NCBI GenBank assembly: GCA_017617995.1
Contig: JAFZVE010000012.1
Span: 25,366-89,365 of the forward strand
Length of the DNA: 64,000 nt
Source: Clostridiales bacterium
GTDB lineage: Bacteria > Bacillota > Clostridia > Saccharofermentanales > Saccharofermentanaceae
Direction: 5' to 3'
Shown: positions 15,816 to 24,318 of the stretch, piece by piece
How positions within the stretch are numbered: the first letter of the stretch is position 1
Layout of the letters: the number at the start of each line of letters is the position of its first letter
Translations under genes and position numbers: made by a program
Notes under the pieces: model-generated
Databases searched by the model: none
What the model was told of the DNA's origin: nothing
Seen by the model: the letters and a program-made list of their open reading frames with translations, nothing else

Positions 15816-18800
15816 ATGGCAAAGCAGACTCGTCTGGCGACGACACTTACCGCGAGATATTATCCTACAGCAGAACTGACAGATGCCTTTTACATGGACG
15901 GGCGTGTCACCAGCAAGACGGTGGCTCGTTCCGCAGACCTGACGAATGACAAAGAAGATCGTGGCTTCTTCTTCTCCGTTTTCTCGACGCAGTCTTTCCC
16001 GGATACGGATCCCAATGCGCTGCCTCCTTATGAGCCGATCCTCCGCCGTCTCGGAACGGAACTGAAGACCGGCCGCCGTTCGCTCGATGATTCCATCGGC
16101 GAGATGGTAAATACGGCAGTTTCGATTACCGGTAAGATGAAGATCCAGCAGGACAATTCCCGTGCGCCTTTCTTCGCCGGCGTGATGGTCAAGGACGGCG
16201 AGGCTTTTGCTTCCACCATAGGAAAAGGACTGGCGTTCCTTTATCGTGATGATACACTCTACCCCATGACAGCGACGGATATCCGCATCGATGCGATCAA
16301 TACCGCCCGTCAGAAGGTGGACAATTTCTATAACTTCTGTGCGACAAAGACCGCACCGGCTCTTTGCTCCAACATCGCACAGCTCAAGCTCGATGACTGC
16401 ATCATCCTCTGTAACCGCGAGGTCTACGAGGCGCTCGGTCAGCAGGAACTCCTGCGCATCCTCTACGATGCCGAGGACCAGAGCGATGCAGCGAGTGTCG
16501 TGATCACAGAAGCGGCGGCGAAGCTCCCGGGCGTGCCACTGCAGTTTATGATCTCTTTTGTTGAGGATATTACCTCGAGCGACCGCGGCGGTTTCTTCGG
16601 ATTCGGAAGAAAGAAGAAGAAAGTCGTGGAAGAAGAGGACGAGGATGACAGCTACAATGTTGCTCCGCCGATCCCGATGGATTCCCCGAAGAAGGAAGCC
16701 GCACCGGTTCCGAAGGATGCGATGTTGTTTGGTGACGAAGCACCGAAGGCCGAGCCGAGACCGTCGATCGACGCGACGATGATTCAGCCGGCAGTAGGTT
16801 CCGCCGCGGAAGCAATCGCTTCTTTCGGTGCAGAGACGGCTGCAGCCGCATCGGCTGCATCGGCGCAGAATGTTGCGACGGCTTCTTCTGTGGAAGCGGC
16901 GATCAAAGCGGAAGTTCCGGAGCCGCCGCTCTCTTTCGGAGATATCTCCGACCTGATGAAAGCGGATGCTGCGGAGAATAATGCCGTAAGTGCTGCACCG
17001 TCAGTACCTGCTGTTCCGGCCACACCTTCTGTTCCTGCTGTACCCGAAGTGGAAGAAGACCTCGGCGCGACCAAAGTCGTCCCGTATGTAAGTAGTTTTG
17101 AGAAGGCAGCGGCAGACCTCGATGCGAAGATGGCAGGACAGCAGGAAGCACCGCCCACGGCATCCGAAGTTTCGCAGAGTCCCTTTGTTGCTCCGGCGCA
17201 GCCGGAAGCCATTCCGGTCGCACCGAAGAAGGACGAACCTTTCGTTGCCGTAAAGAATGCAGATAATCCGTTTGCCAAGGCAGCGCAACTGGCACAGAGC
17301 CAGGCGGCACAGGCTGCTCCGGCGATTCCGGAAGCACGCGAGATCGTGCCGAAGGCTGTGATGCCGGAAGAAACGGCCGTTGCTCCGGAGATTTCCGGCG
17401 CTGCTTCTGTAGCACCAGCCTCTGCGGCTACGGATGGCAGTGATGACGGTTCTTTTGTAGTGGGCGGTGAGACCGATTCCGCAAATGACGGCGGCCCGCT
17501 CTTTATCGGAGATGAAGTTTTCGGTGGTGCTGCAGTAGCAGCTACTGCCGGGATGGAGAATGTGACAGGAGCAGAACAGACTTCGGAGACGGCCCAAACC
17601 GGCGCGGTTTCGGGAGCTGTTGCGGAAACAGACGAGGATGCCCCGATTGTTTTCGAAGCGGAGAAAGAGGTGGACAAACCTATGAACGATGACCCTGAAT
17701 ATTCCAACGATCCAAAAGAATTTGATGAGACACCGCTTTTCTTCGGTGATGCGGAATCGTCCGATGAGAAGGACGAATCGCAGGGCGCCTATGCAGAGGG
17801 CTATGCTGCAGATCCCGACGGAGTTGCACCTTCCGGCGATGAGTTTGTGATCCCGTTTGCTTCCGCCGATGCCCCCAATACTGCCGTGGCTTCGGCGAAC
17901 GATGTACCGGATATGCCGCTTTATGAGGCTCCTTCCTATGTACCTCCGACGTACCCGACCAACAGCGATACGCCGGTCGGATATGAGGATACGGGTGTTT
18001 ATGCTCGCGGATCCTATTCCGTAGATGAAGACGAAGTTACACCGGATGCTTCGCAGTTTGTCGCACCGGCTCCGGTCGAACCGGTTTCCCCGTTTGTGAC
18101 ACCGGGTGCTTATGAAGAACCGACCGCAGAGGTCCCGCAGATTCCGCAGGTAGACGCAGGAAGCTACGGCGATAGTCCTTTTGTCGCGGGAGGATATGCA
18201 GAATCCGGCGCGTACGATGTACCGCAGGCAGGCGAATACGCTGCTCCTGCTGATGTTTCCGGCGCCCAGGATGCCTATGACCCGTATGCGGGCGCAGAGC
18301 CGGTACAGGCTGCGCCTCAGTATGACATGAACAACCCGCCGCCGTCAGTGGCCGATCTCTTCGATTTTGACAGCACGTCCTCTACGGGTGCGGCGCCGAT
18401 GAGTAGCGGAGTGCAGGCTGCAGAGCCGGCCCCGGCCCCGGCCTATGCCCCGCCGACAGGAGTCCGTCCGGGTTCCGTTCCGGGAGTGCCGAAGCGTACA
18501 CAGCAGGGAAGCCGTCCCGGTGCCCGTCCGAACACCAACCCGTCCAGACGCAGAATGGACACGATTGACGATGGATTTGACAACGGCGATGAGGGCGAAG
18601 GCATGAGCTATCTGCCGTATGTTCTCGCTGTTGTTTCGGTGGTCTGCCTGATCATCATCATCGTGCTGATCGTGAAGTCATGCTCGGCCGGCGATGACGA
18701 TACTTCAGATACGAAGGCTTCAGGCGATGTATCGATCACGGATATCTCCGGATTGCTACCGGATAGTTCCGATCCGACTTCGGATACGACGACGGAGCCG

Positions 18801-19040
18801 GAAGTAACTGAGCCGGATGTCAACGCTCCGATCGGTGTGTATACTTTCTCGGATAAGAGCGGCTGCCGCACATGGTGGGATCTCTTCTACCACGTATACG
18901 GCGTCAAGATCGATGGCGAGAAGGATCCTTACGTCACAACGATCCTCACATATAACGACCTCGATTCTTCGTACAAGCCGAAGGCAGGCGATGAGATCAA
19001 GCTCCCGCCGGCGACGATGTTCCCGGCAAGGGGCGGCTAA
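15816..19040 (+). CDS. Membrane protein with degenerate PP2C-like domain and LysM-like domain
   Basis: A 1074-residue protein. Residues 1 to about 258 resemble a PPM/PP2C phosphatase. The strand TIGKGLAFLYRDDTLYPMT aligns with the family's GDSRAYLYRDG..LT, and LDDCIILCNREVYEAL with the LLCSDGLTE element. Both metal-binding Asp residues are replaced (GD by GK, SDG by NRE), so it is probably a pseudophosphatase. A KKKK stretch near 265 leads into about 650 residues of acidic, Ala/Pro/Glu-rich disordered sequence. One membrane helix spans about 931-953. The C-terminal 1009-1065 looks like a LysM domain (YTFSDKSGCRTWWDLFYHVYG ... LTYNDL ... AGDEIKLPP). The topology would be pseudophosphatase inside and peptidoglycan-binding outside. 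It has a strong ribosome-binding site and stands alone before a terminator. The domain calls are by eye. Confidence 0.6.
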   Translation: MAKQTRLATTLTARYYPTAELTDAFYMDGRVTSKTVARSADLTNDKEDRGFFFSVFSTQSFPDTDPNALPPYEPILRRLGTELKTGRRSLDDSIGEMVNTAVSITGKMKIQQDNSRAPFFAGVMVKDGEAFASTIGKGLAFLYRDDTLYPMTATDIRIDAINTARQKVDNFYNFCATKTAPALCSNIAQLKLDDCIILCNREVYEALGQQELLRILYDAEDQSDAASVVITEAAAKLPGVPLQFMISFVEDITSSDRGGFFGFGRKKKKVVEEEDEDDSYNVAPPIPMDSPKKEAAPVPKDAMLFGDEAPKAEPRPSIDATMIQPAVGSAAEAIASFGAETAAAASAASAQNVATASSVEAAIKAEVPEPPLSFGDISDLMKADAAENNAVSAAPSVPAVPATPSVPAVPEVEEDLGATKVVPYVSSFEKAAADLDAKMAGQQEAPPTASEVSQSPFVAPAQPEAIPVAPKKDEPFVAVKNADNPFAKAAQLAQSQAAQAAPAIPEAREIVPKAVMPEETAVAPEISGAASVAPASAATDGSDDGSFVVGGETDSANDGGPLFIGDEVFGGAAVAATAGMENVTGAEQTSETAQTGAVSGAVAETDEDAPIVFEAEKEVDKPMNDDPEYSNDPKEFDETPLFFGDAESSDEKDESQGAYAEGYAADPDGVAPSGDEFVIPFASADAPNTAVASANDVPDMPLYEAPSYVPPTYPTNSDTPVGYEDTGVYARGSYSVDEDEVTPDASQFVAPAPVEPVSPFVTPGAYEEPTAEVPQIPQVDAGSYGDSPFVAGGYAESGAYDVPQAGEYAAPADVSGAQDAYDPYAGAEPVQAAPQYDMNNPPPSVADLFDFDSTSSTGAAPMSSGVQAAEPAPAPAYAPPTGVRPGSVPGVPKRTQQGSRPGARPNTNPSRRRMDTIDDGFDNGDEGEGMSYLPYVLAVVSVVCLIIIIVLIVKSCSAGDDDTSDTKASGDVSITDISGLLPDSSDPTSDTTTEPEVTEPDVNAPIGVYTFSDKSGCRTWWDLFYHVYGVKIDGEKDPYVTTILTYNDLDSSYKPKAGDEIKLPPATMFPARGG

Positions 19041-19079
19041 GGGAAGTCCGTTTTCCGTGATGCAAAGAGAAATGAGCGA

Positions 19080-19109
19080 GGGACCGTCTCGAATGAGGCG
19101 GTCCCTTTT
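19080..19109 (+). terminator. Rho-independent terminator
   Basis: Arms 19080-19090 and 19095-19105 (GGGACCG core) pair over 11 positions with one G-T wobble around a GAAT loop and run into TTTT. It ends the PP2C-like/LysM gene. Confidence 0.85.
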
Positions 19110-19154
19110 CTTCTGCAACTGGTGAGGAGTGTGAGAAGATCGCTTAGGGAAGTT

Positions 19155-19742
19155 TCACGGGTCCGGTTGATTTGCCCCTGGTGTCGAAGTATCTGCAGAA
19201 TCGGCAACAAGGGGAACGGACGAGCCTGAAGCACCGGGGATACCGGGATCACCAGCAGGGCTGACAACCGGTACCGGCGTGATCTTCTTTCTCGGGAGCA
19301 CGGCGTAGAGCACGGTAAAGGCAAGGTTCAGGAGGCAAAGGAAGAGGAAGGCTCCGGCTGTGGTCAGAACCGGTCCGATCCCCTGACTGATCAGGAGCCG
19401 GACAGGAAAACTGGTGACCTCATAGTAGAAGATGAGCGCCATAGTGCACCCCGCGGCACCGATGACGGAGAGGAGAATCTCGATGACGAAATACGCGCGC
19501 GGGTGCTTCGGCGAGATCACGAGGAAATCGACGATCCCGAAGATGAGAGAAAGGACTGCGTAGACCACGAAGAAAACCGCGACCATCAGGGCGCCGACGG
19601 TGTGGGGTGTGGTGAGAAAGGGAAGAAACACGACGAGGATCGAGCCGACCAGGGCGGCTCCGGAAGGCACGAGTGCCAGAAAAAGCGCGATGAGAACCAT
19701 GAACATGTGGAGGATCAGATTCGCGATGGTGAAACCTTTCAT
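19155..19742 (-). CDS. Hypothetical membrane protein with four predicted TM segments
   Basis: A 195-residue protein with four clear hydrophobic segments (roughly residues 8-28, 46-76 including a turn, 84-106, 122-150) and a Pro/Gly/Ser-rich C-terminal tail of about 45 residues that carries no recognised domain. I do not recognise the family; it loosely resembles DUF4064-like small membrane proteins. The frame is open to 19784, but the ATG at 19742 has AGGAGG eight bases upstream, so I chose it. It is transcribed divergently from the serine-biosynthesis pair. Confidence 0.6.
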   Translation of the reverse strand: MKGFTIANLILHMFMVLIALFLALVPSGAALVGSILVVFLPFLTTPHTVGALMVAVFFVVYAVLSLIFGIVDFLVISPKHPRAYFVIEILLSVIGAAGCTMALIFYYEVTSFPVRLLISQGIGPVLTTAGAFLFLCLLNLAFTVLYAVLPRKKITPVPVVSPAGDPGIPGASGSSVPLVADSADTSTPGANQPDP

Positions 19743-19795
19743 GGGCGGACCTCCTTTTCTATGCTTACTACCATCAATGTACATGATTTTTCCCT

Positions 19796-19919
19796 CTTTG
19801 GCAAAAGCACCGCCGAACGAAAATCATTTACCATACCGCACTGTCACTTTGTTGCCAAAGACGCCAGAAGAAGCGCTTTATTTGTTAAAATGCCGAAAAT
19901 CAAAATGACAGTGCTTTTT
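19796..19919 (+). other. Candidate structured RNA with interleaved stems
   Basis: CTTTGGCAA at 19796-19804 is perfectly complementary to TTGCCAAAG at 19852-19860. GCACTGTCACTTTG at 19838-19851 is complementary to CAAAATGACAGTGC at 19901-19914 with one G-T pair. The order of the arms is interleaved, as in a pseudoknot or two alternative folds, and the second stem runs into five T residues (19915-19919), as in a terminator or attenuator. No upstream promoter was identified, and the predicted promoter of the following gene (TACAAT at 19946-19951) lies beyond it. Confidence 0.4.
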
Positions 19920-19992
19920 GACTAGAAAAATCGATGAATTGCGTCTACAATAGTACGGTATGTAATTATAGTTAGTACATGGAGGGATTATC

Positions 19993-21090
19993 ATGAGTAC
20001 GCACAAGAAGCTTTTCATTCCGGGTCCGGTTGAAGTCCGCGATGAAGTTCTGGAAAAGATGGCTACGCCGATGATCGGCCACCGTACCAAAGATGCGTCC
20101 GCTCTGCAGCAGGGAATCTCCGAGAAACTGCAGAAGGTCATGGGTACGAAGAACACGATCATTCTTTCCACTTCATCAGGAAGCGGTCTGATGGAAGGCG
20201 CCGTACGATGTTTCACTGCCAAGAAGGCAGCGATCTTCTCCATCGGAGCATTTGGTGAGCGCTGGTATAAGATGGCGACCTCAAACGGTGTTCCGGCAGA
20301 TATTTTCCGTTCTGAACTGGGACAAATCACCACTCCTGAGATGGTGGACGAAGCGCTCTCCACAGGCGAGTACGACATGATCACCATCACCCATAACGAG
20401 ACCTCCACAGGTATCCACAATCCTGTCGGAAAGATCCATGAGGTTCTGAAGGCGAAGTATCCGGATGTGATCCTCTGTGTGGATACAGTAAGTTCCATGG
20501 GCGGTGACTTCATCCCGGTAGACGAGTGGGGCATCGACGTATGCATCACTTCCACACAGAAGTGCCTCGGACTTCCTCCGGGAATGTCTATCGCGTCGGT
20601 TTCCGACCGTGCACTCGAGAAGGCGAAGACGATCCCGAACCGCGGCCTTTACTTCGACTATGTCGAGCTTGCCAAGTTCGTACACGAGAAGCCGTTCCAG
20701 TATCCGTCGACTCCGTCCGAGTCCCACATGTTCGCACTGGACTACCAGCTCGACTGCATCCTCGCCGAGGGTGTCGAGAACCGTTATAAGAGACATTGCG
20801 AGATGGCAGAACTCGTTCGTGACTGGGCAAGAAAGAATGCAGAGCTCTACTCCGATCCGGATAACCTGTCCGTAACGGTTACCTGCATCAAGAACACACT
20901 GGGCATCCCGTTTTCTGACATCAATAAGAAGATGGGCGAGAGAGGATATCTCCTCTCCGGCGGTTACGGTGCTCTGAAAGAGACTACATTCCGTATCGCG
21001 CACATGGCGGATACCACGATCGATGAGATCAAGGCGATGCTGAAAGATCTCGACGAAGTCGTAGCTGAGCTCAAGGCGCAGAACGCATAA
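19993..21090 (+). CDS. Class V aminotransferase, probable phosphoserine aminotransferase
   Basis: A 365-residue PLP enzyme of the alanine-glyoxylate/serine-pyruvate aminotransferase group (class V, COG0075-like). It begins KKLFIPGPVEVRDEVLEKM with GHRTKD, has LSTSSGSGLMEGAVR for cofactor phosphate binding, CVDTVSSMGGD with the PLP-ring Asp, and TSTQKCLGLPPG with the Schiff-base Lys. SerA follows directly, so the likely job is the second step of serine synthesis, conversion of 3-phosphohydroxypyruvate to phosphoserine, using this fold instead of classical SerC. ATGGAGGGATTATC precedes the ATG as a strong ribosome-binding site. The reaction is inferred from context. Confidence 0.8.
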   Translation: MSTHKKLFIPGPVEVRDEVLEKMATPMIGHRTKDASALQQGISEKLQKVMGTKNTIILSTSSGSGLMEGAVRCFTAKKAAIFSIGAFGERWYKMATSNGVPADIFRSELGQITTPEMVDEALSTGEYDMITITHNETSTGIHNPVGKIHEVLKAKYPDVILCVDTVSSMGGDFIPVDEWGIDVCITSTQKCLGLPPGMSIASVSDRALEKAKTIPNRGLYFDYVELAKFVHEKPFQYPSTPSESHMFALDYQLDCILAEGVENRYKRHCEMAELVRDWARKNAELYSDPDNLSVTVTCIKNTLGIPFSDINKKMGERGYLLSGGYGALKETTFRIAHMADTTIDEIKAMLKDLDEVVAELKAQNA

Positions 21091-21110
21091 GATCCGTAAA
21101 CAATTTGAAC

Positions 21111-21138
21111 GCGTGGTTGCAAAGAGGTACACCACGTG
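21111..21138 (+). other. Intercistronic hairpin between the aminotransferase and serA
   Basis: CGTGGT at 21112-21117 pairs with ACCACG at 21131-21136 around a 13-base loop. There is no T-run, so it is not a terminator. It may protect or separate the two messages. Confidence 0.4.
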
Positions 21139-21164
21139 AAAGTAAATAGGGAGGAACATAAACT

Positions 21165-22769
21165 ATGAAGATTTTAGTTGCAGAAAAGATCGCGGCAGAT
21201 GCTATCCAGTATCTTAAGGATGAGGGTTTTGAGGTAGATGAGCGTCTGGGTTGTTCCCAGGACGAGATCAAGGGCTTCATCGGTGATTACGATGCACTCA
21301 TCGTCCGTTCCGTCACACAGGTCAACCGCGACCTTCTTGCGAACGCCACGAATCTCAAGGTCGTCGGCCGTGCCGGTAACGGTATCGACAACATCGACGT
21401 TGCGGCCTGCACCGAGAAGGGCATCATCGCAGTCAATACACCGGAAGCGAACATCATGGCTGCCGGTGAGCTCGCTGTCGCACATGCATTCTCCATCTTC
21501 AGAAATCTCTGCCACGCGAACGAGGCAGCACATAACGACGATTTCCGCCGTGCTCAGATGATCGGTAACGAGCTCGAGGGCAAGACCGCCGGTATCATCG
21601 GTCTCGGCCGTATCGGTTCCATCGTAGCCAGAAAGCTCAAGGGCATCGGTATGACCGTTGTTGCTTATGACCCGTACATCCCGCAGGAGAAGTTTGACAC
21701 CGTCGGCGTGAAGCGCTGCGCGAAGCTCGAGGATCTCCTTGCTGTTGCGGATCTCATCACATTCCACACACCGAAGAACAAGGAAACCGTCGGTATGGTC
21801 GGCGCAGAAGAACTGGCGAAATGCAAGAAGGGCGTCCGTATCGTAAACGCCGCTCGTGGTGGTCTCGTAAATGAGGCAGCTCTCTACGAAGCGCTGAAGT
21901 CCGGTCAGGTTGCCGCTGCAGCGATCGACGTATTCGATAAGGAGCCGTCCTACGATAAGGCTCCGGGCGAGCAGCAGTACCAGAACCCGCTTCTGACTCT
22001 GCCGAACTGCGTAGTGACACCTCACCTCGGTGCTTCTACTCAGGAAGCGAACCACAACGTTGGTTCTGCCGTTACTTCTCTCGTGGCAAAAGCACTTCGT
22101 GGCGAACTCGTAGCTGCGATCAACATGCCTTCCTTCAGCGGTGATATGGCAGCCATCCGTCCGTATGCGGATCTCGCTGAGAAGCTCGGTGGCATCTACT
22201 ATCAGGCAGAGACCGTTCCGGTTAAGAAGATCGAAGTTGAGTTCAGAGGCGCACTTGCCGAGCAGGAGACAGGCATCCTGACACTCTCTGTTCTGAAGGG
22301 CTTCCTCGCTGCTCACTCCGACGGACGCGTAAGCTTCGTTAACGTACGTCAGGGCGTCGAGTCCCACGGTATCGAAGTCGTCGAGAGCAAGAGCGCACAG
22401 TGCGAGCGTTACAGCAGCATGATCGTTGTCAACTTCGTGACCGAAGAAGGCCGTGAGCTCTCCGTTTCCGGTACGATCGTCGGTGAAGATACAGAAATAC
22501 TGATCAGCTTCTTCGGCTATCAGGCAGACTTCGCACTGGCTCCGATCGTTGTCGCGATGCAGAACGAAGACAAGCCGGGCATCATCGGTAAGATCGCAAC
22601 CAAGATCGGCGATCACAACATCAACATCAACGCGATGCACTGGGGCGTAAAGCCGAACTCCACCAAGGCCCAGTCTTTCCTGGCAGTAAGTGAAGCACTC
22701 AGCGAGGAAGTCCTCGGTGAGCTTCGTGCGATCGATGGTGTGCTCAGAGTCACACAGCTGTCTTTCTAA
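21165..22769 (+). CDS. serA: D-3-phosphoglycerate dehydrogenase
   Basis: SerA oxidises 3-phosphoglycerate, the first step of serine biosynthesis, in the cytosol. The 534-residue protein has the N-terminal substrate domain with LKVVGRAGNGIDNID, the NAD-binding GIIGLGRIGSIVARKLKG motif, the catalytic Arg in RIVNAARGGL, Glu in DVFDKEP, and His in VVTPHLGAST. The C-terminal region has the intervening domain and an ACT domain (NEDKPGIIGKIATKIGDHNININ), so serine feedback is likely. This is the long form of the enzyme. GGGAGGAA precedes the ATG. It is the second gene of the pair and is followed by a strong terminator. Confidence 0.95.
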   Translation: MKILVAEKIAADAIQYLKDEGFEVDERLGCSQDEIKGFIGDYDALIVRSVTQVNRDLLANATNLKVVGRAGNGIDNIDVAACTEKGIIAVNTPEANIMAAGELAVAHAFSIFRNLCHANEAAHNDDFRRAQMIGNELEGKTAGIIGLGRIGSIVARKLKGIGMTVVAYDPYIPQEKFDTVGVKRCAKLEDLLAVADLITFHTPKNKETVGMVGAEELAKCKKGVRIVNAARGGLVNEAALYEALKSGQVAAAAIDVFDKEPSYDKAPGEQQYQNPLLTLPNCVVTPHLGASTQEANHNVGSAVTSLVAKALRGELVAAINMPSFSGDMAAIRPYADLAEKLGGIYYQAETVPVKKIEVEFRGALAEQETGILTLSVLKGFLAAHSDGRVSFVNVRQGVESHGIEVVESKSAQCERYSSMIVVNFVTEEGRELSVSGTIVGEDTEILISFFGYQADFALAPIVVAMQNEDKPGIIGKIATKIGDHNININAMHWGVKPNSTKAQSFLAVSEALSEEVLGELRAIDGVLRVTQLSF

Positions 22770-22790
22770 GCCGCGACCCCCAAATTTAAT

Positions 22791-22852
22791 GAGAAAAGAA
22801 TATCCCTTCTCGAGCTGACCTTCGGAGGCTCGGAAGGGATATTCTTTTTCTC
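22791..22852. terminator. Strong bidirectional terminator
   Basis: A stem of about 18 base pairs (GAAAAGAATATCCCTTC against GAAGGGATATTCTTTTTC) is flanked by A-rich and T-rich tracts on both sides. It serves serA and, on the other strand, the converging TPR gene. Confidence 0.9.
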
Positions 22853-22875
22853 TTAAAAAGTTAGAACGCGGCTTA

Positions 22876-23838
22876 TTACGCCTGTTTGTACCAGTCGCGG
22901 TACTTATGGTCCTCTTCTTCATCGAAGATAGTCGTGTCCTGCTCGTATGCGATCTTTAAGTACTTGCGGGCATTCTCGGTATCGCCGTTTTCAAAGTAAG
23001 CTTCGCCGAGACGGAGATTCACAAAAGGATTGTCGGGGCCGCCGTCGCACTTGATCGCGAGGAGGAATTCCGGCAGCATCTTCTCAAAGTCCTTCAGGAA
23101 GAAGTACGCATCCCCTCTGGCGACAACGATCCATAAATACGCATCCCAGTATGCCTTCGGCTCCGGAAGAAGATCCATCGCTTCGTTATATTTCACGAGA
23201 GCATCCTCGTACTTCCCTGCATCCGCGAACTCGTCGCCCTCGGCGCACAGTGCTTTTATCTGATCGTAGGTCTCGTCTTTCAGAGATAGCGGGACGTGGA
23301 TATCTTTATCGCTGAGACGGACCTTGGACGTATCTTTCAGGGCTTCATAGAGCGACGCCATATCCGCACCCGGCTCACCGGTAAGATTTCTGACGATCCT
23401 TCCGAACACAAAGGCGTTGATGCCCTTGACGTTCACACCGTAGCCGATGTTCGAACTTATGAATCCGCCGCCGAGGTTTTTCCAGACGACCACGCTGAAG
23501 AAACCGGTCGCTTTCTTGGCGATGTCCTGCGCCGCTTCACGGTTGATCTTCTTTTCTACGATGGCGCCACGCAATGTGCCGAGCACCTTATCCAGATACG
23601 GGATCACCGCTTCGTCGAAATCAAATGCGACGTTGAAGATGCGCTTCACGAAGTCAATAAAATCGAGGGCATATCCGAGCTGCATGAACTCGCCGTTCAG
23701 GTACTCCTTATTTCCTTCCTTGATTTTCTTATTCTGCTCGTCGTAGAAAGAGAAGAGCTCCTCCATCGATCTGTTGTAGTCGATCTTACACATCTCGACC
23801 GGGCTTACTTTCAGTTCAAATCTGCCTTCGTTTTCCAT
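22876..23838 (-). CDS. Tetratricopeptide-repeat protein of unknown function
   Basis: A 320-residue cytoplasmic protein without signal peptide. The C-terminal third (about residues 195-310) contains three TPR-like helical pairs, with KYEDALVKYNEAMDLLPEP, ARGDAYFFLKDFEKMLPEF and RLGEAYFENGDTENARKYLKIAYE. The N-terminal two thirds are mainly helical and not recognised. The role is probably protein-protein interaction. Upstream on the same strand, 14 bases away, is the small conserved gene at 23853-24191, so the two are likely cotranscribed. An AGGAGGAAG sequence precedes the ATG. Confidence 0.65.
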   Translation of the reverse strand: MENEGRFELKVSPVEMCKIDYNRSMEELFSFYDEQNKKIKEGNKEYLNGEFMQLGYALDFIDFVKRIFNVAFDFDEAVIPYLDKVLGTLRGAIVEKKINREAAQDIAKKATGFFSVVVWKNLGGGFISSNIGYGVNVKGINAFVFGRIVRNLTGEPGADMASLYEALKDTSKVRLSDKDIHVPLSLKDETYDQIKALCAEGDEFADAGKYEDALVKYNEAMDLLPEPKAYWDAYLWIVVARGDAYFFLKDFEKMLPEFLLAIKCDGGPDNPFVNLRLGEAYFENGDTENARKYLKIAYEQDTTIFDEEEDHKYRDWYKQA

Positions 23839-23852
23839 CTTCTTCCTCCTTC

Positions 23853-24191
23853 TTATGAAAATGTTCTGATCACCTGGATCTTTCCGATGATGTGCCTGTT
23901 AAATTCCGGAAGTTCCTCGGCCGGTACCCAGAGTTCCGCATGGTGCGAGGCACCGACGATATGGACCTCGTAACGACTGATCCACTCGTCATCGACCTCG
24001 AACTCCGTCACGTAGCCCTTATGGTCTTCGTTATATTTCACGTTCCAGTTCTGAGCGATCTCGGTCGCGTACTCGACATTCATTACCGGGTAGAAGATCG
24101 GCTGGTCAGGAAGTCTCGGCGGGAACGCCTTGTATCCGCTCTTCGCGATCAGCTCCAGTTCCTTCGTCCCTATGGGTCTATATAATTTCAT
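23853..24191 (-). CDS. Small conserved protein, ADP-ribosylation/crystallin J1-like annotation group
   Basis: A 112-residue protein starting MKLYRPIGTKELELI, with AFPPRLPDQPIFYPVMN, YVTEFEVDDEWISRYEVH and ELWVPAEELPEFN. I recall this pattern from short bacterial proteins that carry the label ADP-ribosylation/crystallin J1 in public annotation, although the label does not establish any enzymatic activity. The layout, with a conserved ELWVPAEEL near the end, suggests a small single domain. It lies just upstream of the TPR gene on the same strand. Function unknown. Confidence 0.55.
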   Translation of the reverse strand: MKLYRPIGTKELELIAKSGYKAFPPRLPDQPIFYPVMNVEYATEIAQNWNVKYNEDHKGYVTEFEVDDEWISRYEVHIVGASHHAELWVPAEELPEFNRHIIGKIQVIRTFS

Positions 24192-24318
24192 ATCACATCT
24201 CTCCTATCTCACCGATCAGAGGCCTTTCTTTTTCCAAGAATGTTTCTGCGTCGATCTCGCAACGGATGACATGCTGATCGTCCGGGATCGGCTAAATCTC
24301 CGATCGATCGCCGGCGGA

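Noticed and set aside
19796..19950. T-box leader for the serine genes
   Set aside because: No AGGGTGGNACCGCG antiterminator motif is present, and the element lies upstream of the apparent promoter.
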